20,406 nt of DNA from UBA6165 sp044233745 (GTDB lineage: Bacteria; Bacteroidota; Bacteroidia; Flavobacteriales_D; Crocinitomicaceae): NCBI GenBank assembly GCA_044233745.1, contig JBIIJN010000048.1, positions 1 to 20,406 of the forward strand, given 5' to 3'. Each line of letters begins with the position of its first letter. The first letter of the stretch is position 1. A program made the translations under genes and the position numbers. This document shows, in pieces, positions 13,784-20,406 of the stretch. The notes beneath the pieces are model-generated. The model made no database searches. It had not been told where the DNA came from and saw only the letters and a program-made list of their open reading frames with translations.

Positions 13784-15397
13784 CTATTTCAAACGCATTT
13801 GACCGAAACGGTGCTTCCTATTGCGCTGACCATACACAACCATGTTTTGCGTGGTGTAATTGAATTCGCATTTATTGGGCACAAGTACCACTTGATTTTG
13901 CATCAATCCAGGAAGTATTGTTCTTGTAAAATTGCCCGTTTGCAGATTGATCTGTATGTGTGCTATGACATTATTGCCCGCTACAAACTGCATGGGAAAG
14001 GGAAATTGACCTTCAGTAAAACGACCGTCACTGTTGTAATTTCTGCGGATATCATTAAACACAAGATGCACCGATTGGTCGGTTACACCGTGCGCAATGG
14101 AAAGGAATTTGCCCCCATCATTGGTGGATTGCTGATTTTTTGGTAATCTTTTTACCCAAGTCAAACCACCATTAGCATCTAATTTATAGACGATAATGTC
14201 ATCAAAAAAGAAATTTTCGGTGTATGTCACTCTAGGATTTTCTGGTGTACCTGAAACACGTGGCACCAAAACCATACTTTGATTTTCCGTAATTACAACA
14301 TAACATCCATCTTTGGTTTGTCTGAAATCGAGCACTTTAAAATCGGCAAGTGCCTGAGGCTTCGTTGTGTTTTGTCTAATTCTGTCGCGCCAAGATTGCT
14401 CCCAAGCCGCCAAACCATTATTCAGGAAATCGGCAGTAAAAGGTTGCTTATTTAGCTTTAAAACTTGGTTGGTATTTCTATCTAAAACCATCAGAAAGAC
14501 ACCTCGAACACCACTGTATATGTCGTCAGCATAAAATCCAGAAGCCACAAAATTATTCTCATTGTCTGTAGCCATTTTCATATTCTGTACAATGAAGCCC
14601 GGTTGATTTACTTCAAACTCAGAGAACTTACCTTCTACCACTTTAAAAGCCTTTATCATGGCAAAAGTTCTGTTTATCGGACTAATAGGAATATTTGGAT
14701 TGATGGCATAAAATTCATTGGCCAAAATGTAAAAATCACCATTGTTGGCAATAAAAGCATCAGAAAAATCAAGTTGAAAATTGAGATAGGGCAACTGTGT
14801 AACGTGTTGGGCGTATTTACCCTTGAGATTATCGAAGAGTAGGTATCCAAACCCTGGGAATTCATTGGGTCTCACTGGAATGGTATAGAAAGCCGCCACT
14901 TTAGTAAAATCTTCTGAGCTTATCATTCCGATTTGTTTCAATTGCGATGGTGCGTCAAACACAAAATAGGATATGATTTTATCGCCCTGAACCATTCCGG
15001 GTGCATTAGAGGCATTGAATTGGTGCAAAAACATTTCGTTTTTCCCTTCAAAGGTCCTCATCCGCTGGCTGATTGTGAGCAGGTCTTGGTTTAATCCGGC
15101 TACATCTGAGGCAAACAAATTTCTATTGTCGCCTTTGAGCTGCACTTTATTTTCAGAAACCGAATTTAAGGCAACCACCTCTCGCAATATTACTTTGCGG
15201 CTGTTTTGAAAAAGGGCAGCAAAAAAGCCAGTTCGGTTGACAACAACGGTAAAATTTTGGTCGTTGATATTCACAATTTTCTGTGTTTCGCCTCGGTACC
15301 TTTCAATATTTCCCCACTGAATTGTAGATGGAGATTGAGCAATTACATTTGCGAAGAAAGAAACTGCAAACAAAGTCTTAAATAATTTATTGTTCAT
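13784..15397 (-). CDS. Exported protein of unknown function, possible beta-propeller
   Basis: A 537-residue protein with an N-terminal signal peptide (MNNKLFKTLFAVSFFANVIAQ), so it is exported. The rest is rich in short beta-strand-like segments separated by N, G and D turns, for example FIVQNMKMATDNENNFVASGFYADD, with FKVLDFRQTKDGCYVVITE and DIIVYKLDANGGLTWVKRLPK. This resembles cell-surface proteins with propeller-like repeats in this phylum. No catalytic motif, lipobox or type IX sorting tail is evident, and I cannot assign a family. The 3' end meets a bidirectional terminator and a TAnnTTTG element lies upstream, so it is probably a single-gene unit. The opposing 131-codon plus frame at 13751-14146 is a shadow of it. 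Confidence 0.8.
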   Translation of the reverse strand: MNNKLFKTLFAVSFFANVIAQSPSTIQWGNIERYRGETQKIVNINDQNFTVVVNRTGFFAALFQNSRKVILREVVALNSVSENKVQLKGDNRNLFASDVAGLNQDLLTISQRMRTFEGKNEMFLHQFNASNAPGMVQGDKIISYFVFDAPSQLKQIGMISSEDFTKVAAFYTIPVRPNEFPGFGYLLFDNLKGKYAQHVTQLPYLNFQLDFSDAFIANNGDFYILANEFYAINPNIPISPINRTFAMIKAFKVVEGKFSEFEVNQPGFIVQNMKMATDNENNFVASGFYADDIYSGVRGVFLMVLDRNTNQVLKLNKQPFTADFLNNGLAAWEQSWRDRIRQNTTKPQALADFKVLDFRQTKDGCYVVITENQSMVLVPRVSGTPENPRVTYTENFFFDDIIVYKLDANGGLTWVKRLPKNQQSTNDGGKFLSIAHGVTDQSVHLVFNDIRRNYNSDGRFTEGQFPFPMQFVAGNNVIAHIQINLQTGNFTRTILPGLMQNQVVLVPNKCEFNYTTQNMVVYGQRNRKHRFGQMRLK

Positions 15398-15422
15398 ATG
15401 CGTTGTTTTGAAAACCTAAGAG

Positions 15423-15430
15423 CAAAATTA
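15423..15430 (-). promoter_or_regulatory. Candidate -7 element for the 537-residue exported protein
   Basis: The minus strand reads TAATTTTG, an exact TAnnTTTG, 25 bases before the ATG at 15397. No -33 box is seen at good spacing. Confidence 0.5.
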
Positions 15431-15464
15431 ATTCCAAACAACATCAAGTGGAACTTCATTTAAC

Positions 15465-15500
15465 AAAAAATAGGGATTGAAGCCATTGCCTCAATCCCTA
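15465..15500 (-). terminator. Intrinsic terminator after the first paralogue
   Basis: The minus strand has TAGGGATTGA, a 10-base loop, TCAATCCCTA and six T: a perfect 10-bp stem (15471-15480 with 15491-15500). It lies 28 bases beyond the stop of the gene at 15529-16128. Confidence 0.9.
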
Positions 15501-15528
15501 CACACACGGACGGAGAAAAAAAAGGGAG

Positions 15529-16128
15529 TTAATGTCTGCGAGCGTTTAATTTTTCACGGTACACACAATCCAATCTGTTGGTCATCGCCACTTTAAATTT
15601 ACCACTCATTTTGTTTACCACAAAGTGTGAATCGATAGGGAAACCTGGCATACCAGCGCGATTGTTGTCAACCATACAAAATTTCTCTGTAGGCTCTGCA
15701 ACTGTTTTGAACATAGAACGCAAACGAATGTCATTGTAATCAAAAATGATTCTGTGATTGCCAATTTTAGCAAAAGAATTCACTTTCGAACGAATATCGC
15801 TCGTGTGCACTTTATTGGTGTACACAGGCTCAAACCATAATGATGGCTCAGAACCATCTCTGGTGTAGGAGGAAATTCTCCAAGCCATATCCGACAAGTT
15901 GTTTGAACAATTGAAACCATAGCTCACCTGTAAAAGCGAATCACGATTCAACTTCACTTCATCAAAACAAGAGTAATCAAAAGTGTTCAACATAGAATCT
16001 AAAAGAACAGCAAGATCGCGATTTACGATTTGATATTCTTTAAGCTCCGTTACATTGCACACTTTTTCACTGTTCATGATTGACATCATCAGAACGATTG
16101 CTGCTGGGATAAATAATAACTTTTTCAT
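15529..16128 (-). CDS. Exported protein of unknown function, tandem paralogue A
   Basis: A 199-residue protein with a signal-like N-terminus (MKKLLFIPAAIVLMMSIM) followed by NSEKV. It is clearly related to its neighbour at 16337-16918; by eye about half of the residues are identical over the full length. Shared blocks include DSMLNT(F/Y)DYSC, LNRDSLL, SYGF-x-C-x-NN, WFEP-x-YTNKV, NSF, HRI-x-FD, PTEKFC-x-VDNN and PGFPIDSHFV, plus a final LDC. Four cysteines are common to both and could form two disulfides outside the cytoplasm. No lipobox, membrane segment after the signal, or known domain is seen. The basic tail EKLNARRH is unique to this copy. It has its own promoter-like element and terminator. 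Confidence 0.85.
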   Translation of the reverse strand: MKKLLFIPAAIVLMMSIMNSEKVCNVTELKEYQIVNRDLAVLLDSMLNTFDYSCFDEVKLNRDSLLQVSYGFNCSNNLSDMAWRISSYTRDGSEPSLWFEPVYTNKVHTSDIRSKVNSFAKIGNHRIIFDYNDIRLRSMFKTVAEPTEKFCMVDNNRAGMPGFPIDSHFVVNKMSGKFKVAMTNRLDCVYREKLNARRH

Positions 16129-16177
16129 AGCGTTTAATTTTTAGAGTTAGAAAAGCGTGTTTTTTAAATCTACTATG

Positions 16178-16207
16178 CAAAAATAGTATTTGTTTTTTAT
16201 TATGCAA
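16178..16207 (-). promoter_or_regulatory. Promoter of paralogue A
   Basis: The minus strand has TTG (16205-16207), 19 bases, then TATTTTTG (16178-16185), an exact -7 box at consensus spacing. It lies just after the terminator of the upstream paralogue. The leader to the ATG at 16128 is about 45 bases. Confidence 0.7.
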
Positions 16208-16217
16208 GCATATTAGT

Positions 16218-16252
16218 AAAAAAAATTATGCAGGAATACTATTCCTGCATAA
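16218..16252 (-). terminator. Intrinsic terminator after paralogue B
   Basis: A 27-base perfect palindrome around one base (16226-16238 with 16240-16252; arms TTATGCAGGAATA and TATTCCTGCATAA) is followed on the minus strand by eight T. It lies about 85 bases beyond the stop of the gene at 16337-16918 and 10 bases from the next promoter. Confidence 0.88.
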
Positions 16253-16336
16253 TTAATATTGAAAATCAATAAGTTAGCGTGAAAAAAAAATTACCTCAAA
16301 AAGAAAAAAAATCTTAATTGGTGATTTTGAGCTATT

Positions 16337-16918
16337 CTACGGTCGTTTTGAGCAATCCAAATGCTGCGCTGTCATCACTTTGTATCCGCCAAACTCTCCA
16401 CCGATAACAAAGTGTGAATCTATAGGAAAGCCAGGCAAACATGATTTGTTGTTGTCCACGAGACAAAACTTCTCAGTAGGTGCACTCGTCAATTTGAATA
16501 AATGCTTCAATCGAATCTCACGATTATCAAATACGATTCGGTGTCTTCCTACTCGCACAAAAGAATTGATGTTGTTTTTAACATCGGCGCATAAGACCTT
16601 GTTGGTGTACATAGGTTCGAACCAATATGTAGGAGCCGACGAACCGTTTCTTTGAACGGCATTAATTTTCCATGCCATACCTGTGGTGTTGTTCACACAT
16701 GAAAAACCATAGCTAGCAAGAAGCAAAGAATCACGATTCAAATTTACGTCGTCATGGCAGCTGTAATCGTAGGTGTTTAACATTGAGTCAACAACCAAAG
16801 AAAATGGATGATTGATAAATCGATATTCAGTCAGTTCAGTTACTTGTATTACTTTCTCGCTATTCATAAAAGAAGCCGAAAGTGCAAGCAGCAAAATGTA
16901 GAGTGTGATCTTTTTCAT
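16337..16918 (-). CDS. Exported protein of unknown function, tandem paralogue B
   Basis: The ATG at 16918 (MKKITLYILLLALSASF) gives 193 residues with a signal-like N-terminus. The upstream ATG at 16936 adds six polar residues before the MKK and is less likely. The protein aligns end to end with the gene at 15529-16128, keeping NSEKV, DSMLNT, DYSC, NRDSLL, WFEP, YTNKV, PTEKFC, VDNN and PGFPIDSHFV. Beyond the four shared cysteines it has two more of its own (in LCADV and SCLPG), which might form an extra disulfide. No known domain is recognised. A small hairpin (16920-16947) sits directly before the start. It has a strong terminator, so the two copies appear to be separately transcribed despite being adjacent. 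Confidence 0.85.
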   Translation of the reverse strand: MKKITLYILLLALSASFMNSEKVIQVTELTEYRFINHPFSLVVDSMLNTYDYSCHDDVNLNRDSLLLASYGFSCVNNTTGMAWKINAVQRNGSSAPTYWFEPMYTNKVLCADVKNNINSFVRVGRHRIVFDNREIRLKHLFKLTSAPTEKFCLVDNNKSCLPGFPIDSHFVIGGEFGGYKVMTAQHLDCSKRP

Positions 16919-17007
16919 AGTCGTTTCAATTTGCATGTTTGAACGACATATGAAAATAAAGGTTTCAAAACAAGGCGTTTAGAAAAAAAACAAATGAGAA
17001 AAGTGGC

Positions 17008-18195
17008 TTACGCCGTTTCATCAATGGCTTGCAAAATAAGGGAAACAGCCTGTTTCAGTTCTGATTCAGAAATTATTAATGGCGGTGCTAATCGAAAACT
17101 ATAAGGATGCGACAAAAACCAAAAAGTAATGACCCCAAGCTCCAAACAACGTTCAACAACTTTGGCAACACGTTCTTCGTTAATCATGTCGATGGCCAAG
17201 AACAATCCTTTGCGTCTGATTGCATTGATTTCAGGATGGGACATCAACATAGACTCTAATAAAGCACCCAAACGCTCTACTTCTCCAAAATTCAATTCTG
17301 ATAATACCTTCAGAGTGGCCGCGGCAGCTGCACAAGGCATTGGATGTCCTCCAAATGTTGTAATATGACCCAGCATCGGACTAAAAGTAAAAGCATGCAA
17401 CAATTCACGTGAAGCTACTAAGGCACCAATATTCATTCCTCCGCCAAGGGCTTTGCCCAATGTTAAAACATCTGGTACAATATTATAGTGCTCAAAAGCA
17501 AACATTTTACCTGTTCGTCCCATGCCCACCTGGATCTCGTCGAAAATCAAAAGCGCACCAACTTCTGTGCATCTTTTTCTGAGTGCAAGCATGTAAGCCT
17601 CATCAGGAATACGCACACCAGCATCACCTTGAATAGTTTCCAAGACCACTCCAGCCGTGAGTTCAGTGATTTGTGACAAATCTTCGATACTATTATGTTG
17701 TATAAAACAAACATCTGGCACCAATGGACGAAATGCCATTTTCTTTACTTCATTCCCTGAAATACTCAATGAGCCCAAAGTGGAGCCGTGATAAGCACCG
17801 CGAAAAGAAACAAGTTCACGACGACCTGTTGCTCGTCGCGCCAATTTAATAGCTGCTTCATTGGCTTCAGTACCTGAATTCACTGGATACACACAGTTCA
17901 ATGAATTTGGAAGTAATGCTGTGAGTCGTTTGGCAAACAAATTTTCGGCATCTTGAATAAATTCACCATACACCATTACATGCAGATGCTTATCCAATTG
18001 CTCTTGTAGCGCTTGAACAACTTCAGGATGGCGATGTCCAATATTATTCACCGAAACACCAGAAATCATATCCATATATGCCTTTCCAGACTTATCGTAT
18101 ATATAGATTCCATCTGCTCTTTCCACCTCTATCAGAAAAGGAAATGGTGATGTTTGTCCCATTTGCTCAAGAAAAATATCACGAGCGCTTGCCAT
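17008..18195 (-). CDS. Class III PLP-dependent aminotransferase
   Basis: A 395-residue fold-type I aminotransferase of the acetylornithine / 4-aminobutyrate group. Key parts are VNSGTEANEAAIKLAR (PLP phosphate binding), FRGAYHGSTLGSLS, IFDEIQVGMGRTGK with D219, and LGKALGGG with the PLP lysine K248, followed by TTFGGHPMPCAAA. These enzymes swap an amino group between a terminal amine and a keto acid. The substrate cannot be fixed from the motifs, and no arginine or lysine pathway genes adjoin it. The ATG at 18195 (MASARDIFLEQMGQ) starts four bases after the transketolase stop. An earlier in-frame TTG at 18216 would overlap that gene. It is the last gene of the VWA-transketolase-aminotransferase unit, with no clear terminator after it. 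Confidence 0.92.
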   Translation of the reverse strand: MASARDIFLEQMGQTSPFPFLIEVERADGIYIYDKSGKAYMDMISGVSVNNIGHRHPEVVQALQEQLDKHLHVMVYGEFIQDAENLFAKRLTALLPNSLNCVYPVNSGTEANEAAIKLARRATGRRELVSFRGAYHGSTLGSLSISGNEVKKMAFRPLVPDVCFIQHNSIEDLSQITELTAGVVLETIQGDAGVRIPDEAYMLALRKRCTEVGALLIFDEIQVGMGRTGKMFAFEHYNIVPDVLTLGKALGGGMNIGALVASRELLHAFTFSPMLGHITTFGGHPMPCAAAAATLKVLSELNFGEVERLGALLESMLMSHPEINAIRRKGLFLAIDMINEERVAKVVERCLELGVITFWFLSHPYSFRLAPPLIISESELKQAVSLILQAIDETA

Positions 18196-18199
18196 AGAT

Positions 18200-19153
18200 C
18201 TATGCTTTTCTTGCAATCACTTTTTTGGCAGCAGCAACTACATCAATAGCCTCTAATCCATATTTGGCCATTAGTTCTTCTGGTGTTCCGCTTTCTCCAA
18301 ATTTATCGTTTACTGCGACATATTCTTGCGGACTTGGCAATTCTTGCGACAAAACCTGAGCTACTGCATCTCCCAATCCACCATTGCGCATATGCTCTTC
18401 AGCACTTACAACACATCCAGTTTTAGCAACAGACTTCAACAAAGCGGCACTATCAAAAGGCTTAATGGTATGCATATTAATAACCTCTGCACTGATGCCT
18501 TGTTCGGCTAATATCTGTGCAGCCTCAATAGATTTCCATACCAAATGACCACAAGCCACAATGGTTACGTCGGTGCCAGCTATCAAAACATCAGCCTTTC
18601 CAATTACAAAAGCTTGGTTATCTGGAACAAAAATCGGAACAACTGGTCTACCAAAACGCAAATAAACCGGCCCAACATGATCGGCAATCGCCATTGTGGC
18701 TGCTTTGGTTTGATTGTAATCTGCGGGAACAATCACAGTCATGTTCGGCAACATGCGCATCATACCAATATCTTCTAAAATTTGATGTGTAGCGCCATCT
18801 TCACCAAGCGTGATTCCCGCATGAGATGCACATATTTTCACATTCTTATTGGAATACGCAATAGACTGACGAATTTGGTCATATACGCGACCCGTTGAAA
18901 AATTGGCAAACGTTCCTGTAAATGGTATTTTACCACCTATCGTCATTCCAGCGGCAATGCCCATCATATTGGCTTCGGCGATACCCACTTGCACAAAACG
19001 ATTCGGAAATTCTTTTTCGAAAGCATTCATTTTAAGAGAACCTGTGAGATCGGCACACAAACCAACCACATTTTCATTTTTTCTACCAGCCTCTAACAAA
19101 CCATCGCCAAAACCAGAGCGCGTGTCTTTTTTACCTAAAACTTCTATAGCCAT
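18200..19153 (-). CDS. Transketolase C-terminal subunit (split type)
   Basis: 317 residues covering only the pyrimidine-binding and C-terminal domains of transketolase. Visible are GLCADLTGSLKMNAFEKEFPNRF, VGIAEANMMGIAAGM with E60 (the glutamate that activates thiamine diphosphate), ASHAGITLGEDGATHQ, YLRFGRP and the C-terminal EEHMRNGGLGDAVAQ. Split transketolases need a separate N-terminal subunit that binds the diphosphate of the cofactor. In many genomes that gene lies immediately upstream, but here the upstream gene is a VWA protein. A 1-deoxyxylulose-5-phosphate synthase-like half is less likely given the length and motifs. The ATG at 19153 is two bases after the VWA stop; an overlapping GTG at 19159 is the alternative. 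Confidence 0.9.
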   Translation of the reverse strand: MAIEVLGKKDTRSGFGDGLLEAGRKNENVVGLCADLTGSLKMNAFEKEFPNRFVQVGIAEANMMGIAAGMTIGGKIPFTGTFANFSTGRVYDQIRQSIAYSNKNVKICASHAGITLGEDGATHQILEDIGMMRMLPNMTVIVPADYNQTKAATMAIADHVGPVYLRFGRPVVPIFVPDNQAFVIGKADVLIAGTDVTIVACGHLVWKSIEAAQILAEQGISAEVINMHTIKPFDSAALLKSVAKTGCVVSAEEHMRNGGLGDAVAQVLSQELPSPQEYVAVNDKFGESGTPEELMAKYGLEAIDVVAAAKKVIARKA

Positions 19154-19155
19154 AA

Positions 19156-20406
19156 TCACAAATTCAGTGTTGTTGTTTTATTTGATACGATAATAAATTT
19201 CTTTTTATTGGTGTGTAATGTGTTCATTGATTGAAGACTTCTATAAACCACTACATATTCTCCAGGTTGCAGGTTGTAAGATCCAGAAAGTGTCGAATCG
19301 CTCAAATTGGTAACCCATTCCATGGATCCGTCGCGATTCAAAACAAAAATTTGTCCAACGATTCTATTGCCCGTGCGATAAGTGAATTGACCCGGTGTGG
19401 GAATATGCACTGTTTGCGTATAACTTTGCTTAATATCCACCGTTCTATAAATACGTGGCAAGGTCATAATTTCAATTTCGTAACTTCCCACAATGTACAT
19501 ATCCACTTCTTCTAATTGCTGCACATTGAGCGTTTTCGGGTCATTAACCCGATAAATTCTTGTAGGAATAGCATAACTCCTCAGAGGATTTATCAATTTC
19601 ACTTGTAGCGAACCACGAGGAGCATCGACCTCAATTATATTGTGCTGATTCGGAATAATTTTGATGTTTTGCGCTGATACGACGGGTGTAGAAAAAACTT
19701 CGATATCATAGAGCGTTTTATCATCTATTATTAAGGTGTCAGGCAAGCGATTTTTATTCATCGTATGCACGAAGGTGTGCACAATAGTCTTGGTGCCTGC
19801 CTTATATAGATTAAAGGAAACATTCGTTTCGAGAGGCTTTCCGTTGATATTGTTCAAATTTACTTGTACCGTTGTGCCCGACAAAGCACTATTCACGGCA
19901 CTTCGCATTACTTGAGAAAAGGAGTTTCTATCATTGGCATCCAAATATGTACCAATGCAATCGAAATAATTCAAATACTCCAAATCGATGCCCAAGCCAA
20001 TAACGAAAGGCCGGATTGTGATTCCTTTTGCCCTTAATTTATCTGCAATAATACAGGGATCATTGTCGCAAGCCTCAATACCATCAGTGATGAGAATAAT
20101 GATGTTTCTTGAATTTCTATCTGGAAAATCTTCGGCAGAAGCCTCCAAACTCCGGGCAATAGGAGTTGTACCCTTAGGTTCAATTTGTCGGATTTTTTGT
20201 TTAATTCGTGTGTGGTTGCCAGGGCCAAAAGGAACTTCGAGTTTCGTATCATTACAATCTTGATAAGATGGCGTGATTGGAGATTGATGTCCATAAACAC
20301 GAAGGGCTATTTCTAAATTAGGGATTGAACTTAAACTGTCCACCGTTTTTATTAGCACTTCTTTGGCAATTGCTATTCTCGTTGAATTGTCCCAGCGCGC
20401 GTGCAT
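19156..20406 (-). CDS. VWA-domain protein (N-terminus outside the window)
   Basis: The frame runs to the window edge, giving 416 residues. The first methionine, followed by HARWDNSTRIAIAKEVL, looks like the end of the D-x-S-G-S-M metal-binding loop of a von Willebrand A domain, so the true start lies beyond 20406. Later parts of the same domain are present: GTTPIARSLEASAEDF and IIILITDGIEACDNDPC with the conserved T and D. After about residue 175 come some 240 residues of beta-rich sequence (TTVQVNLNNINGKPLET, IIEVDAPRGSLQVKL, SGSYNLQPGEYVVVYR) resembling carbohydrate- or carrier-type beta domains, possibly repeated. VWA domains mediate protein binding in the envelope. Function unknown. It overlaps or abuts the transketolase gene. 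Confidence 0.85.
   Translation of the reverse strand: MHARWDNSTRIAIAKEVLIKTVDSLSSIPNLEIALRVYGHQSPITPSYQDCNDTKLEVPFGPGNHTRIKQKIRQIEPKGTTPIARSLEASAEDFPDRNSRNIIILITDGIEACDNDPCIIADKLRAKGITIRPFVIGLGIDLEYLNYFDCIGTYLDANDRNSFSQVMRSAVNSALSGTTVQVNLNNINGKPLETNVSFNLYKAGTKTIVHTFVHTMNKNRLPDTLIIDDKTLYDIEVFSTPVVSAQNIKIIPNQHNIIEVDAPRGSLQVKLINPLRSYAIPTRIYRVNDPKTLNVQQLEEVDMYIVGSYEIEIMTLPRIYRTVDIKQSYTQTVHIPTPGQFTYRTGNRIVGQIFVLNRDGSMEWVTNLSDSTLSGSYNLQPGEYVVVYRSLQSMNTLHTNKKKFIIVSNKTTTLNL

Noticed and set aside
13751..14146. 131-codon plus-strand frame beginning in the terminator hairpin
   Set aside because: It starts inside the bidirectional terminator and lies antisense to a well-formed gene with a signal peptide. 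Its composition is not protein-like.
1..20406. CRISPR array, tRNA, rRNA, transposase, prophage or classical defence genes
   Set aside because: I scanned both strands for evenly spaced repeats, tRNA-like cloverleaf ends and recognisable proteins of these classes and found none.

Overview
The window looks like a chromosomal segment from a member of the Bacteroidota. Several lines of evidence point there. Many genes are preceded by the Bacteroidota -7 promoter element TAnnTTTG, including an exact TTTG-N19-TAnnTTTG upstream of rplU, and recognisable Shine-Dalgarno sequences are scarce. There is a carboxypeptidase-regulatory plus TonB-plug protein, a stand-alone C-terminal transketolase half, an Nfu protein with a separate N-terminal domain, a DUF4153/DUF4173 membrane protein and a YkuD_2-type lipoprotein. 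No order or genus can be named from sequence alone.

Layout. 1-1350: the 3' end of ribD (riboflavin synthesis), then a small secreted HNH nuclease with a Cys/His-rich tail and an unrecognised 81-residue protein. 1355-7700: a long leftward housekeeping block. In transcription order this is rplU-rpmA (ribosomal proteins L21, L27), recF-DUF721/dciA (overlapping), trxA, fbaA-accD and an AbgT-family transporter. These units are separated by clear intrinsic terminators and mostly begin at TAnnTTTG elements. 7698-8029: a gene-free stretch with a possible small RNA on the plus strand. 8030-10244: leftward GT-C glycosyltransferase and L,D-transpeptidase-like lipoprotein, both envelope-related. 10374-11891: a rightward DUF4173 membrane protein. 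11960-12080: a 121-bp nested palindromic repeat. 12210-13730: nfu and a plug-only TonB-related protein. 13784-16918: a leftward group of exported proteins of unknown function, including a tandem pair of paralogues. 17008-20406: a tightly packed leftward operon of a VWA-domain protein (cut by the window edge), a transketolase C-terminal subunit and a class III aminotransferase.

Most of the content is core metabolism and information processing. The parts least explained by known families are the tandem paralogues at 15529-16918, the secreted HNH protein with its downstream partner, the plug-only protein with its structured leader, and the large palindrome at 11960-12080. I see no CRISPR array, tRNA, rRNA, transposase or prophage genes. 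Nothing seen amounts to a clear new defence or mobile system.
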